A DNA stretch of 64,000 bases, taken from positions 1,736,001 through 1,800,000 of the forward strand of contig CP014773.1 in assembly GCA_001596135.1 (NCBI GenBank), in the 5' to 3' direction. This document shows positions 27,524-36,201 of the stretch, piece by piece. Below the pieces are notes generated by a model. It saw only the letters and a program-made list of their open reading frames with translations. It was not told where the DNA came from and did not search any database. Both the position numbers and the translations under genes were made by a program. This DNA comes from Mucilaginibacter sp. PAMC 26640 (GTDB lineage Bacteria; Bacteroidota; Bacteroidia; Sphingobacteriales; Sphingobacteriaceae). Numbering within the stretch: the first letter of the stretch is position 1; every line of letters starts with the position of its first letter.

Positions 27524-28300
27524 ATGAGAATTGCTACTTATAATGTTAACGGAATAAACGGCCGCTTGCCGGTACTGCTGCGCTGGCTGGAAGAAACGAA
27601 ACCAGATGTAGTTTGCCTGCAGGAATTAAAGGCTCCGCAGGAAAAATTCCCGGAACAGGCAATAGCCGATGCCGGTTATAACGCTATCTGGCACGGGCAG
27701 AAAAGCTGGAACGGTGTAGCCATTCTGGCCCGCGGGCAGGAGATCAAAGAACTGAAACGCGGCCTCCCCGGCGAACCGGAAGATGAGCACAGCCGCTATA
27801 TCGAAGCATTTGTAAACGGCGTGGTAGTTGGTTGCCTGTACCTGCCAAACGGAAACCCGGCCCCGGGGCCTAAATATGATTATAAACTCCGTTGGTTCCA
27901 GCGCCTTCATGAGCATGCCGCCGGGCTGCTAAAAAGCGGTTTGCCCGTTGTTTTAACCGGTGATTATAACGCCATCCCTACCGAACTGGATGCCTACAAA
28001 GCCGAGCGCTGGGTGGAGGATGCCCTGTTTAGACCGGAAACGCGCCTGGCTTTTAAAAACCTGGTTGACCAGGGCTGGACGGATGCCATCCGGAAGCTGT
28101 ACCCGGGTGAGATCATTTATACCTTTTGGGATTATTTCAGAAATGCTTACGGCCGCAACGCCGGTTTGCGGATAGACCACTTCTTGCTTTCGCCGGAGGT
28201 GGATAAACGACTGCTTGCCGGTGGTGTAGATCACCAGGTACGCGGCTGGGAAAAATCAAGCGATCATGGCCCGGTTTGGATAGAAATTGGTGACGAGTAA
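27524..28300 (+). CDS. xth: Exodeoxyribonuclease III
   Basis: A 258-residue protein beginning MRIATYNVNGINGRLPVLL. The ATG at 27524 is chosen because the catalytic fold begins there; upstream in-frame codons run through the leader hairpin. Family motifs are present: VCLQELKAPQEKFPE (metal-binding Glu), LTGDYNAIPTELD (catalytic Asp/Asn), RIDHFLLSPEV and SSDHGPVWIEI (catalytic Asp-His). It acts as an AP endonuclease and 3'-5' exonuclease in base excision repair. It is monocistronic, with a possible leader hairpin. Confidence 0.95.
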   Translation: MRIATYNVNGINGRLPVLLRWLEETKPDVVCLQELKAPQEKFPEQAIADAGYNAIWHGQKSWNGVAILARGQEIKELKRGLPGEPEDEHSRYIEAFVNGVVVGCLYLPNGNPAPGPKYDYKLRWFQRLHEHAAGLLKSGLPVVLTGDYNAIPTELDAYKAERWVEDALFRPETRLAFKNLVDQGWTDAIRKLYPGEIIYTFWDYFRNAYGRNAGLRIDHFLLSPEVDKRLLAGGVDHQVRGWEKSSDHGPVWIEIGDE

Positions 28301-28645
28301 ACAGCTGCGCGGGTAAATAAATTGAATTTTTTGCGAGGTGTTTCACTGCGCAAATGTGAATCGGGTGAAACACCCTACCGGCTGATTATAAGTGCTTTGC
28401 ATTTTTAGCTGAATCACCCATTTTGCGGCATTGTATCCGAAAGTATTTGTATTTCAGGTAGTTATACTTACCGGTAAGATGGTTGCAAACAGGGTGAATC
28501 ACTTTTAGTGAAACACTGCTGGCAGGTGCTTGTCCGTATTTGGGTTTACACTTTGGCGGTTTTTAGCTGTTAATAATCTGCGTTGATCTGCGCTTAACAT
28601 CGAGATAAAAAATTAATTTAGTGCCTCAACCATAATACACCACAA
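28301..28645. other. Intergenic region with repeated GGTGAAACACC-like motifs
   Basis: 345 bp without a gene. GGTGTTTCAC (28337-28346) and GTGAAACACC (28365-28374) form a perfect 10-bp inverted repeat. Related words recur: TGAATCACCC near 28410, GGGTGAATCAC near 28493 and AGTGAAACAC near 28508. They could be operators for the alpha-galactosidase gene or a small intergenic repeat family. Confidence 0.4.
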
Positions 28646-30838
28646 GTGAAAAACTTCTTTACCCTATCAGTGCTTCTGCCGGCGGCTTTGTTGCTAACGT
28701 CAACCGTTTTGGCGCAGGATGTAACCATCCCCGTTGAAACCAAACACAACGCCCTGGTACTGCAAACCGATGCAGAGAAAAACCTGAAAATGGTTTACTT
28801 TGGTACCCGGCTGGCCGATAGCAAGGAATACGCACAGGTTAAAAAGATGTACCGGCAGGCCGATGATTCCGGCGTGCTGGATGATGCCTACCTGCCATCC
28901 GGCTCTACCGGTTTGGCCGAACCGGCTATTACGGTTACTCATGCCGATGGCAATAAATCGCTCAACTTATATTACGTAAGCCATACCGTTACCAAAATTG
29001 ATGATAACGTGTCCTTACTGGCCATCAACCTTAAAGACCCTGCTTATGCCTTTGCCGTAACTTTATATTACAAAACGTTTTTCAACGAGGATGTTACCGA
29101 GCAGTGGAGCGTGATCAAACACGGTGAAAAGGGCGTTGTTACCCTCAATAAATTTGCCTCAGCTAACCTTAACCTAAAAGGCGATAGCTTTTGGCTGAAG
29201 CAATACCACGGCAACTGGGCGTCTGAAATGCAGCCCGAAGAAAGTAAATTAACGCACGGCATCAAAACCATCGACACCAAACTGGGTACCCGCGCCAATT
29301 TGTACGAACCATCTATGTTTATGGTATCCATTGATAAACCTGCTACCGAAGATGAGGGGAAGGTGCTGTTTGGTGCAATGGAATGGTCTGGCAATTTCCG
29401 GGAGGATTTTGAATTGGATGTATCCAATAACCTGCGTGTAATTGCAGGCATCAATAATGCGGCTTCAGAATACCACTTAAAACCGGGCGAAGAATTTACT
29501 ACCCCCGCATTCCTGTACACCTATTCGGACCAGGGCAAGGGAGATGCCAGTCGCAAATTGCAGCGCTGGGCACGCAAGTATAAAATTGTAGACGGCGAGG
29601 GCCAGCGGCTAACGCTGTTGAATAACTGGGAATCTACCTATTTCGACTTTAATGAAACCAAGCTGGCAGAACTATTGAAGGATACCAAAAAGCTGGGTGT
29701 CGACCTGTTTTTGCTGGATGATGGCTGGTTTGGGAACAAGTACCCACGCAACGGTGATAACGCCGGACTGGGCGATTGGCAGGAGAACCGCCAAAAACTG
29801 CCGAGCGGCATTGGTTCGCTGGTAAAAGAAGCGCAGGCAAACGGTGTGAAGTTCGGTATTTGGATAGAGCCCGAGATGGTGAACCCCAAAAGCGAACTTT
29901 ATGAAAAGCACCCGGACTGGGTCATTAAACAGCCCAACCGCCCCGAGAAATATTTTCGTAACCAGCTGGTGCTGGATCTCAGCAACCCTAAGGTGCAGGA
30001 TTTTGTTTACGGTATTGTGGATGATCTGTTTACCAAAAACCCGGCCCTGGCCTATATTAAATGGGATTGTAACGCAGTGATCTATAATGCGTATTCGGCC
30101 TATTTAAAAAAGGATCAGTCGCATTTGTATATAGATTATGTACGCGGTTTATACAAGGTGCTGGATAGGGTAAGGGCGAAATATCCCAAAGTACCCTTGA
30201 TGCTTTGCAGTGGTGGCGGCGGCCGGGTAGATTACGGCGCGCTTAAATATTTTACCGAATACTGGCCAAGTGACAATACCGAACCGCTGGAACGGGTGTT
30301 TTTACAATGGGAATATTCCTACTTTTTCCCGGCGATCACCAGCTCAAATCACGTTACCGACTGGGGCAAGCAGCCTATCAAATTCCGCGTGGATGTGGCC
30401 ATGATGGGCAAATTAGGCTTTGATATTGTGGTGAGCAAGCTGACCCCAAAAGAACTGGCCTTTTGCCAGGACGCGCTAAAAAGTTATGATGCTTTGAAGG
30501 ATGTGATCTGGCACGGCGATCAGTATCGTTTACAAAGCCCCTGGGATAATGATGCCGCCGCGCTGATGTATGTTAACGATGCCAGATCAACAGCGGTAGT
30601 ATTTAATTATTTGGTTAATAACCGCTTTGATAAGGGTACGAAATCACCCATCCGCCTTAAGGGTCTTGATCCGCAAAAGAAATATTCGGTTAAAGAGATC
30701 AATGTGTATCCCGGCAGCAAGTCCGTATTGCCTGCCGGCGAGGTATACAGCGGCGATTTTTTAATGAACATAGGACTTAACCCCGAAGTAAGCGCTTCCC
30801 ACACCAGTGTGGTGTTGCAGCTGGATGAGGTAAGATAG
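28646..30838 (+). CDS. GH36 alpha-galactosidase
   Basis: A 730-residue exported enzyme. Translation probably starts at the GTG at 28646, because the signal peptide (KNFFTLSVLLPAALLLTSTVLAQ) follows at once and no upstream ATG fits. An N-terminal beta-supersandwich precedes the barrel (LFLLDDGWFGNKYPRNGDNAGLGDW). The nucleophile is Asp474 in YIKWDCN and the acid/base Asp543 in WPSDNTEPLER, both matching GH36. It releases terminal alpha-galactose from raffinose-type sugars or galactomannans, probably in the periplasm. There is no SusCD partner nearby. Confidence 0.93.
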   Translation: MKNFFTLSVLLPAALLLTSTVLAQDVTIPVETKHNALVLQTDAEKNLKMVYFGTRLADSKEYAQVKKMYRQADDSGVLDDAYLPSGSTGLAEPAITVTHADGNKSLNLYYVSHTVTKIDDNVSLLAINLKDPAYAFAVTLYYKTFFNEDVTEQWSVIKHGEKGVVTLNKFASANLNLKGDSFWLKQYHGNWASEMQPEESKLTHGIKTIDTKLGTRANLYEPSMFMVSIDKPATEDEGKVLFGAMEWSGNFREDFELDVSNNLRVIAGINNAASEYHLKPGEEFTTPAFLYTYSDQGKGDASRKLQRWARKYKIVDGEGQRLTLLNNWESTYFDFNETKLAELLKDTKKLGVDLFLLDDGWFGNKYPRNGDNAGLGDWQENRQKLPSGIGSLVKEAQANGVKFGIWIEPEMVNPKSELYEKHPDWVIKQPNRPEKYFRNQLVLDLSNPKVQDFVYGIVDDLFTKNPALAYIKWDCNAVIYNAYSAYLKKDQSHLYIDYVRGLYKVLDRVRAKYPKVPLMLCSGGGGRVDYGALKYFTEYWPSDNTEPLERVFLQWEYSYFFPAITSSNHVTDWGKQPIKFRVDVAMMGKLGFDIVVSKLTPKELAFCQDALKSYDALKDVIWHGDQYRLQSPWDNDAAALMYVNDARSTAVVFNYLVNNRFDKGTKSPIRLKGLDPQKKYSVKEINVYPGSKSVLPAGEVYSGDFLMNIGLNPEVSASHTSVVLQLDEVR

Positions 30839-31140
30839 TTTGCGGGGGCGCGGGGAGATTAAGTAAGTCTTCGTATTTATATGTAGTTAATAAACTCACG
30901 CCCAACCAAGTGTGTACACTTGGATATGCGGATGGTTTCAAATAAGTGGTTCGAGCCAAGTCTTGGGAGCAACATCATTTAGATGAAAATTCGTTGCGGT
31001 TCTATATTAATAGTGTAATGTTGTTACAATAATCACATTTTTTAATATCAAGTTGTCTAAATACAAAGGGTATTTCGTCGAGTCCACTTCGCTCAAACTA
31101 TTCAAAAGGCTAATTATTCTCCTAAACAAAGGATTCTGCA
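30839..31140. other. Non-coding gap holding left-side direct repeats
   Basis: 302 bp between the GH36 stop and the convergent response-regulator stop. It holds one copy of a 29-nt direct repeat (30905-30933), including a palindromic core, and a degenerate TTCGAGCC...GTCTTGGGAGCAA box (30950-30972). Both have relatives at 38.0-38.1 kb. Confidence 0.5.
30905..30933. repeat. 29-nt direct repeat, left copy (pairs with 38059-38087)
   Basis: The last 18 nt (ACACTTGGATATGCGGAT, 30916-30933) are identical to 38070-38087, and the full 29 nt match at 26 positions. The copy contains the dyad CCAAGTGT-GT-ACACTTGG (30906-30923 region). Together the copies bracket a 7.1-kb segment with the two-component system, serine hydrolase and ABC transporter. 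Confidence 0.65.
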
Positions 31141-31824
31141 TTAACAATTTTCACTTAACCGAAAACCGATTCCGCGAATGCTTTCAAGTTGAACGCATGT
31201 ATCTTCAGACAAATATTTACGTAAGCGGCTGACGAACACATCCAGGCTACGGCCATTAAAAAAGTCCGGCTCACCCCATATTTCGCGTAAGACCTTTTCC
31301 CTATTTATCAGGTTTCCCTTGTTCAAACAAAGCAACTTTAACAAACGGGCTTCTTTATCAGTAAGTGCCCGATGACCTGAAGGACCCGCGAGGGATAAAT
31401 TTTTAAAGTCAAGGATATAAGATCCTATTTTATATGCTTCCGGTTCCGGACTATTCACCCTGGTTCTCTTTAAAATATTTTGCAGGCGTAACACCAATTC
31501 TTCTACATCAAAAGGTTTGGTAATGTAATCATCGGCACCCAGGCCCAGGCCTTTCAGCACATCATGCTTTTGGTTTCGTGCGGTTAAAAACAGAAAAGGT
31601 GTTTGAGGATGATTGCTTCTGAGATGCAACGCCAAGCTAAATCCATCCTCTCTAGGCATCATGACGTCTACCAGCAACAGGTCGTATTGATTCTCTAGTA
31701 AGTATTGCCGTGCTACAAAACCGTCCCCTGCACAATCCACCAAAAAACCCCGGATTTGAAGATATTGAGCCAAGTGAGCAGCAAGATCTCCATCATCTTC
31801 AACTAGTAAGAGGCTATGCTTCAT
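31141..31824 (-). CDS. OmpR/PhoB-family response regulator
   Basis: A 227-residue two-domain regulator. The receiver domain has the acidic pair Glu9/Asp10, phospho-acceptor Asp53 (LLLVDVMMPREDG) and the Lys of ITKPFDVEEL. A C-terminal winged helix (about 130-225) has TDKEARLLKLLCLNKGN and RSLDVFVSRLRKYL recognition segments. It overlaps the 3' end of the kinase gene by 11 nt, so the two are cotranscribed kinase-first. It probably binds the tandem CATTAACC repeats in the divergent promoter at 33231-33252. Confidence 0.93.
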   Translation of the reverse strand: MKHSLLLVEDDGDLAAHLAQYLQIRGFLVDCAGDGFVARQYLLENQYDLLLVDVMMPREDGFSLALHLRSNHPQTPFLFLTARNQKHDVLKGLGLGADDYITKPFDVEELVLRLQNILKRTRVNSPEPEAYKIGSYILDFKNLSLAGPSGHRALTDKEARLLKLLCLNKGNLINREKVLREIWGEPDFFNGRSLDVFVSRLRKYLSEDTCVQLESIRGIGFRLSENC

Positions 31825-33181
31825 GTTTAGGAAGATTTAATTGAAAGCAATTGCCAACTTTATGAGGTATCAGGTAACTAAGGTGGCCTCCCAATGCTGA
31901 CGCATTGCGTCGGCACAAATACAAACCAAGACCTAAGCCTTTTACCGAATGCTTATTGTTATCCTCAGGTATCCTGTAAAACTTATCAAACAAGTATGGC
32001 CGGTACTTCTGCGGAATAGTTAATCCATTGTCCTCCACTTCGAAGATGTAGTCGTCGTTATTTGTGTAATATCGAATAGTGATCGTTCCGCCTAAATCGC
32101 TGTACTTAATGGCATTGTCCAGCAAATTCCCTAGAATTCCTGTTAATAGTACTTGATTGTTGTTGATCCGCTCGTCTGGATCACACTCGATCAGTAATTG
32201 GTGCAAAGGTGCCGCACGGTTATTGATCAAGTCAAGCAGCCAGCCCTTAACATTAAATTCTTCGGCCATTACTGGGGGTGTGTTAACCATAGCGCTCTCC
32301 AGTACAAAGTCGACTGTCCTGGTGATCTTTTGGTGTTGCTTTTCCAACGATAAAAGCTGCTCCTGAAAAAGTTGCTTGTCCTTGGCAGCATCAAGGATAC
32401 TAAGCGTTTTAATGATTATACCTGCCGTGCTTAAAGGAGTTTTGAGCTCATGGGTGATGTTGTTTGCAAAATCAGTCTTTAGCTCTGCTACCTTCTTTTG
32501 CTTAAGCAGGGCGACAACGATGCCATATAATACCAACACTATTAAGATGATCAAACCGGCACAGGAAAGGTACACTGCCGCCAATCGCTTCAACGCTTGT
32601 GATCGCCATGCGTCAATATTGACGTTTTGCGCAATACTGATCTCCACTGTAAATTCAGTTAATTTACCTTTAGCGTTTTTGCTCTTGAAAGTGGTGCTTT
32701 GAACACCGTTACTGATCGATAATCTGTTTGGCTCTTTAATTTGACTGCCTGCGATCACTAATAACGGGTGTGTACTTGCTGATACCAGTGTGTCAGCTTT
32801 ATTGCCATTCCGAAGCAAGATGCGAGGATAGCTTAGATTGTAGTTAACACCATTTAGTTCCGGGACGCGGCCGATTGCTTCCAAAAGTAAGGTTCGAAGC
32901 ATTTTGTTGTCTCTCGCAATTTGTGTGCTGATAGTCTTAGACAGATCTTTACTCACGGCAGGGTTATGCTTAGTAACATCAATTACTGAAGCAACTGCTG
33001 TAGCATGTATCTTTTCAACCTCTTCACGCAAATTTTGGGCTATTGCCTGGCGCAGTTCACTAACATACTTTTCTTTTTCCAATTGGTAGGTTTTCATGAT
33101 CAGGAAATACTGAAGAACGCCAAACACGCCTACAATCAAACCACAGCCAGCAATGAGTAACCTAATGTTGTTTTTAAACAT
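31814..33181 (-). CDS. Sensor histidine kinase
   Basis: A 455-residue membrane kinase. TM1 is at about 7-28 (LLIAGCGLIVGVFGVLQYFLI), followed by a periplasmic sensor region of about 180 residues and TM2 at about 210-232 (CAGLIILIVLVLYGIVVALL). The H-box FANNITHELKTPLS has the phospho-acceptor His244. The N-box NLLDNAIKYS and G-boxes VEDNGLTIP and GLGLGLYLCRR complete the HATPase. The sensor region lacks a recognised fold. Its start is 75-135 bp from the divergent serine hydrolase gene, which is probably a target or accessory gene. Confidence 0.92.
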   Translation of the reverse strand: MFKNNIRLLIAGCGLIVGVFGVLQYFLIMKTYQLEKEKYVSELRQAIAQNLREEVEKIHATAVASVIDVTKHNPAVSKDLSKTISTQIARDNKMLRTLLLEAIGRVPELNGVNYNLSYPRILLRNGNKADTLVSASTHPLLVIAGSQIKEPNRLSISNGVQSTTFKSKNAKGKLTEFTVEISIAQNVNIDAWRSQALKRLAAVYLSCAGLIILIVLVLYGIVVALLKQKKVAELKTDFANNITHELKTPLSTAGIIIKTLSILDAAKDKQLFQEQLLSLEKQHQKITRTVDFVLESAMVNTPPVMAEEFNVKGWLLDLINNRAAPLHQLLIECDPDERINNNQVLLTGILGNLLDNAIKYSDLGGTITIRYYTNNDDYIFEVEDNGLTIPQKYRPYLFDKFYRIPEDNNKHSVKGLGLGLYLCRRNASALGGHLSYLIPHKVGNCFQLNLPKHEA

Positions 33182-33230
33182 CTTGTCAAATATAGGCGGT
33201 TTAAATTGGTAGTGAATGACGTTGCTGGCA

Positions 33231-33252
33231 CATTAACCTTTCATTAACCTAA
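33231..33252. promoter_or_regulatory. Tandem 11-nt CATTAACC repeats (probable response-regulator site)
   Basis: CATTAACCTTT (33231-33241) is followed immediately by CATTAACCTAA (33242-33252), an exact 11-nt period. A third ATTAACCT word occurs at 33268-33275. The array lies between the divergent kinase and serine hydrolase genes. OmpR/PhoB-family regulators bind head-to-tail repeats with this spacing, so the adjacent response regulator is the natural candidate. Confidence 0.6.
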
Positions 33253-33315
33253 TTTATGATTGCATTAATTAACCTTTGCGACCTGTTAAACATCATACTA
33301 AACAATCAACTTATC

Positions 33316-34647
33316 ATGAATATTTTTAAATGCCTTTTAATAGTTTTGTTAATCAGTTTACTGTCTCCGGGCAGATTATTAGCCCAAACTGAAAAACGGG
33401 CGGCTGTGCCTCGCTCCAATGTTTCATTACAAAAGCATCTTGACAAGTATTTGTCGGCATTGAAGCTTCTTAAAAAGTTCAACGGCTGTATCTACGTCAG
33501 CGCGGCCGGTCATGAAATTTTGAAAAAGGCATATAATTTAAATGCTGATCCTAAAAGTACTTTGTGGGTAACGAATGAAAGCCAGTTCGACATCCATTCG
33601 GTAAGTAAACTCATGGCTTATAGTATTTTAGTTAAATTACAAGCCGAACACAAAGTAACGATGACAGATACCTTAGGCAAGTATCTGCCACAATTCAATC
33701 AAGACAAAAGGATAACAATTGACCAGTTATTACACCATAGCTCGGGTTTGCCACGTGAGCTTACCAACAAGCCAAATAATGTTTTGGGCTTAAATCCAGA
33801 TCAAATTATTTACGCGGCAAGCAAAGAAAAATTGGAGTTTGCTCCGGGAACCGATACCCGCTACTCCAATGTAGGTTACGAGGTGATCTACTATCTTATA
33901 AAGAAAATAACAGGTAAACCTTTTGTTCAGTGTGTCGAAGATTACATTTTTAAACCGTTAGGCATGAGGGGTTCCGGGGCTCACTTTATTATCAGTCATA
34001 CCAATTTGAAGCACCCGGCTTTGAATCACCAGTTAAAGAATGGAAAAATTACTCGTATTCCAAATATCACGCAAGACGAGTTTGCTACTGCCCGGATCTA
34101 TTCTACTACAGGCGATCTAATGGTGTATTTGCAGTCGCTCACCAAAGAACCTTTCCGTTCAACTTTAAAAAATGCCCAAGATGTGATTGAAAAGAACGGA
34201 GGGGCAGACGGCATCAGGGCGCAGATCTATACGGATACACGCCTTAATTATAGCTTTGTGTTGCTGTCAAATTATGACGAAATACCTTTCCAGCAGACCA
34301 TTACAGATCTTATCAGCATCATGGAAAGCAAACCATATCAGGTTCCCGCAGAGATCAACAGAAAAGCGATAACTCTACCCATAAATGTACTAAAACGGTA
34401 TGTTGGTAAATACGATTTTGCGGAAGCTAACCACACGCAGTTAGCATTCAAATTAGAAGATGGACATTTAGCGCTTTACCAAAACGACAAAAAGCTTTCT
34501 ACCCTTTTAGCTGAAAGTGAAACAACATTTTTTGAAGCCCCCAAAGCAGCTACATCATATGCGTTTACAACTAATAGAAACGACTGGGATATTGTTTGGA
34601 CTTACCAAGGGGTTAAGTTCAAGGGCATTAAGATTGGGAAAGAATGA
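33316..34647 (+). CDS. Serine hydrolase of the beta-lactamase (class C/PBP) family
   Basis: A 443-residue exported protein with start MNIFKCLLIVLLISLLSPG (signal peptide). The SxxK motif is Ser95-Val-Ser-Lys98 (HSVSKLMAYS) and the YxN motif is Tyr183-Ser-Asn185 (RYSNVGYEV). The C-terminal 80 residues form an additional beta-rich domain (LKRYVGKYDF) often attached to such esterases. Members act as D-amino-acid peptidases, esterases or beta-lactamase relatives on cell-wall or small substrates; this one cannot be assigned. It is divergent from a two-component system with an operator-like array between them, suggesting shared control. Confidence 0.88.
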   Translation: MNIFKCLLIVLLISLLSPGRLLAQTEKRAAVPRSNVSLQKHLDKYLSALKLLKKFNGCIYVSAAGHEILKKAYNLNADPKSTLWVTNESQFDIHSVSKLMAYSILVKLQAEHKVTMTDTLGKYLPQFNQDKRITIDQLLHHSSGLPRELTNKPNNVLGLNPDQIIYAASKEKLEFAPGTDTRYSNVGYEVIYYLIKKITGKPFVQCVEDYIFKPLGMRGSGAHFIISHTNLKHPALNHQLKNGKITRIPNITQDEFATARIYSTTGDLMVYLQSLTKEPFRSTLKNAQDVIEKNGGADGIRAQIYTDTRLNYSFVLLSNYDEIPFQQTITDLISIMESKPYQVPAEINRKAITLPINVLKRYVGKYDFAEANHTQLAFKLEDGHLALYQNDKKLSTLLAESETTFFEAPKAATSYAFTTNRNDWDIVWTYQGVKFKGIKIGKE

Positions 34648-35324
34648 TAAGGTATAGATTAGGTCGATCCGTCCAATAGATTAATAAGAAAAAATAGCAG
34701 CTCAAGTTACTATGAGACAATTATATCATTGGTCACTATTACCACAACGTTAGAAAAAAATCGTCTAAAATTTGAATTGTTTCAATACTTGTAATTCATT
34801 CAAAACCTTTAATTGTTCAATTAAATGATTCGAATTATGTCCAGTCTGGGAGCAAATGCCATCAACTTAATATTGATAGCATTTTTATTTAAAGTTGTTA
34901 ATGGATACGATCAATAAAGGCTTTTATCCATTGCAAAATATGAAGTTTTTAGGGTTCGAGCCCATCTCGGTTTCAGGCCATTAATTTTATTTTAGCCGTT
35001 GCATGAGATAGAATTGTTACTGTAGCGGTATAGTAACCGAACTCGTATTTCGCGCTACTAACTTTTACTTTGATTTACTCGATCTCATTACTTGTATTTA
35101 CAGCCACAAATCAATTAGTTTACAATCATTAAAATCGGCGTTTTCGTTGCTGGTATAGGCAATTAATGAAGCTCGGAGATCAACTCCGTCGTCTCTAATT
35201 TGAAATTTAAATAAAAAGGTCATTTTCTTTACCCGTCATCGTTAAAAAAATATGCAGCCACATTTAATCTTTATTTACTGTAACATCATATAGGCGAACT
35301 GCATCATAGCAACTACTAAACACT
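34648..35324. other. Large non-coding gap with repeat boxes
   Basis: 677 bp, AT-rich, with no accepted gene. It contains one copy of an exact 23-nt direct repeat (34829-34851; partner at 38010-38032) and a degenerate TTCGAGCCCATCTCGG box (34955-34970) similar to 30950-30972. Tiny reading frames such as 34901-34984 (27 residues) are not convincing. The length and repeats suggest remnants of a mobile or integrated element. Confidence 0.45.
34829..34851. repeat. 23-nt exact direct repeat, left copy (pairs with 38010-38032)
   Basis: The sequence reads TTCGAATTATGTCC then AGTCTGGGA, identical over 23 nt to 38010-38032. The two copies closely bracket the ABC transporter pair (35325-37779). The 3' part (GTCTGGGAGCAA) also resembles GTCTTGGGAGCAA at 30960-30972. 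Confidence 0.7.
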
Positions 35325-36197
35325 ATGGCATTAGAAATTAAAGGATTATCCAAACAATACAACGCAACTAAAATCGGTTTATCAGACTATTCTATTTCGA
35401 TTGACAAAGGTATACTTGGGCTGCTGGGGCCAAATGGGGCTGGTAAATCAACCTTAATGAAGATTATCGCTACAATAAGTAAGCCTACGAGTGGCACTTT
35501 ATTCTTAGACGGTGTCGACATTGTAAGCAACCCGAATTTTCTTCGTAAAGTATTGGGCTACCTGCCTCAGGATTTTGGCGTATACCCGAATTTAAATGCT
35601 TATGAGTTTTTGGAATACATCGCAGCGATGAAAGGTGTAGGCGGTAAAGGTTTAAGCCAGCGTATCGACATGCTTTTAGAAAGCGTTAACCTTACTGCTG
35701 ATGCTAAAAAGCCTATTGGTACCTATTCCGGGGGGATGAAGCAACGCGTTGGCATTGCGCAGGCTTTGCTCAACGACCCAAAAGTGCTGATATTTGATGA
35801 ACCCACAGTAGGCCTTGACCCGGAAGAACGGGTGAGGTTCAGGCAACTGATCACTGAACTTGCAAATGATTGTATCATTATTCTTTCCTCGCACATCGTA
35901 TCAGACATTGAAACCATTGCTGATGAAGTAGCTATTATGAAAGGCGGGAAACTGGTTACCAAAGGTTACCCGCATCAGATTATTGAACAGGCCAATGGAC
36001 AAATATTTGAAATACTATTAGATAACACAGATGTTGCTGGATTTAAAGCCCGTTACCAGGTCATTGATTCCGGACGCCACGACACCCGTACCAGAATACG
36101 TTTCATCAATCCCGACAAATTTACTATCCCTGCATCAAGGGCTATTGATGCCAGTTTGGAAGACGCTTACTTACTATTAACTCAAAACAAAGCTTAA
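35325..36197 (+). CDS. ABC transporter ATP-binding protein
   Basis: A 290-residue ATPase with every canonical motif: Walker A GPNGAGKST (about residues 36-44), Q-loop LPQDFGVYP, signature YSGGMKQRVG, Walker B VLIFDEPTVGLDP and the switch His in ILSSHIVSD. The C-terminal 70 residues are typical of exporters in the multidrug/bacteriocin or Nat/Gld-like class. It pairs with the permease gene that starts 4 bp downstream. The substrate is unknown; the association with a sensor kinase and a serine hydrolase suggests envelope stress or antimicrobial export, which is inference. Confidence 0.93.
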   Translation: MALEIKGLSKQYNATKIGLSDYSISIDKGILGLLGPNGAGKSTLMKIIATISKPTSGTLFLDGVDIVSNPNFLRKVLGYLPQDFGVYPNLNAYEFLEYIAAMKGVGGKGLSQRIDMLLESVNLTADAKKPIGTYSGGMKQRVGIAQALLNDPKVLIFDEPTVGLDPEERVRFRQLITELANDCIIILSSHIVSDIETIADEVAIMKGGKLVTKGYPHQIIEQANGQIFEILLDNTDVAGFKARYQVIDSGRHDTRTRIRFINPDKFTIPASRAIDASLEDAYLLLTQNKA

Positions 36198-36201
36198 ACT
36201 G

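Noticed and set aside
34951..34970. tRNA-like T-arm (GGGTTCGAGCCC)
   Set aside because: Only a short hairpin; no acceptor, D or anticodon arm can be drawn around it and the third T-stem pair fails.
34901..34984. 27-codon ORF overlapping a GGGTTCGAGCCC stretch
   Set aside because: Too short, no helix or signal feature, and it lies in a repeat-bearing non-coding gap.
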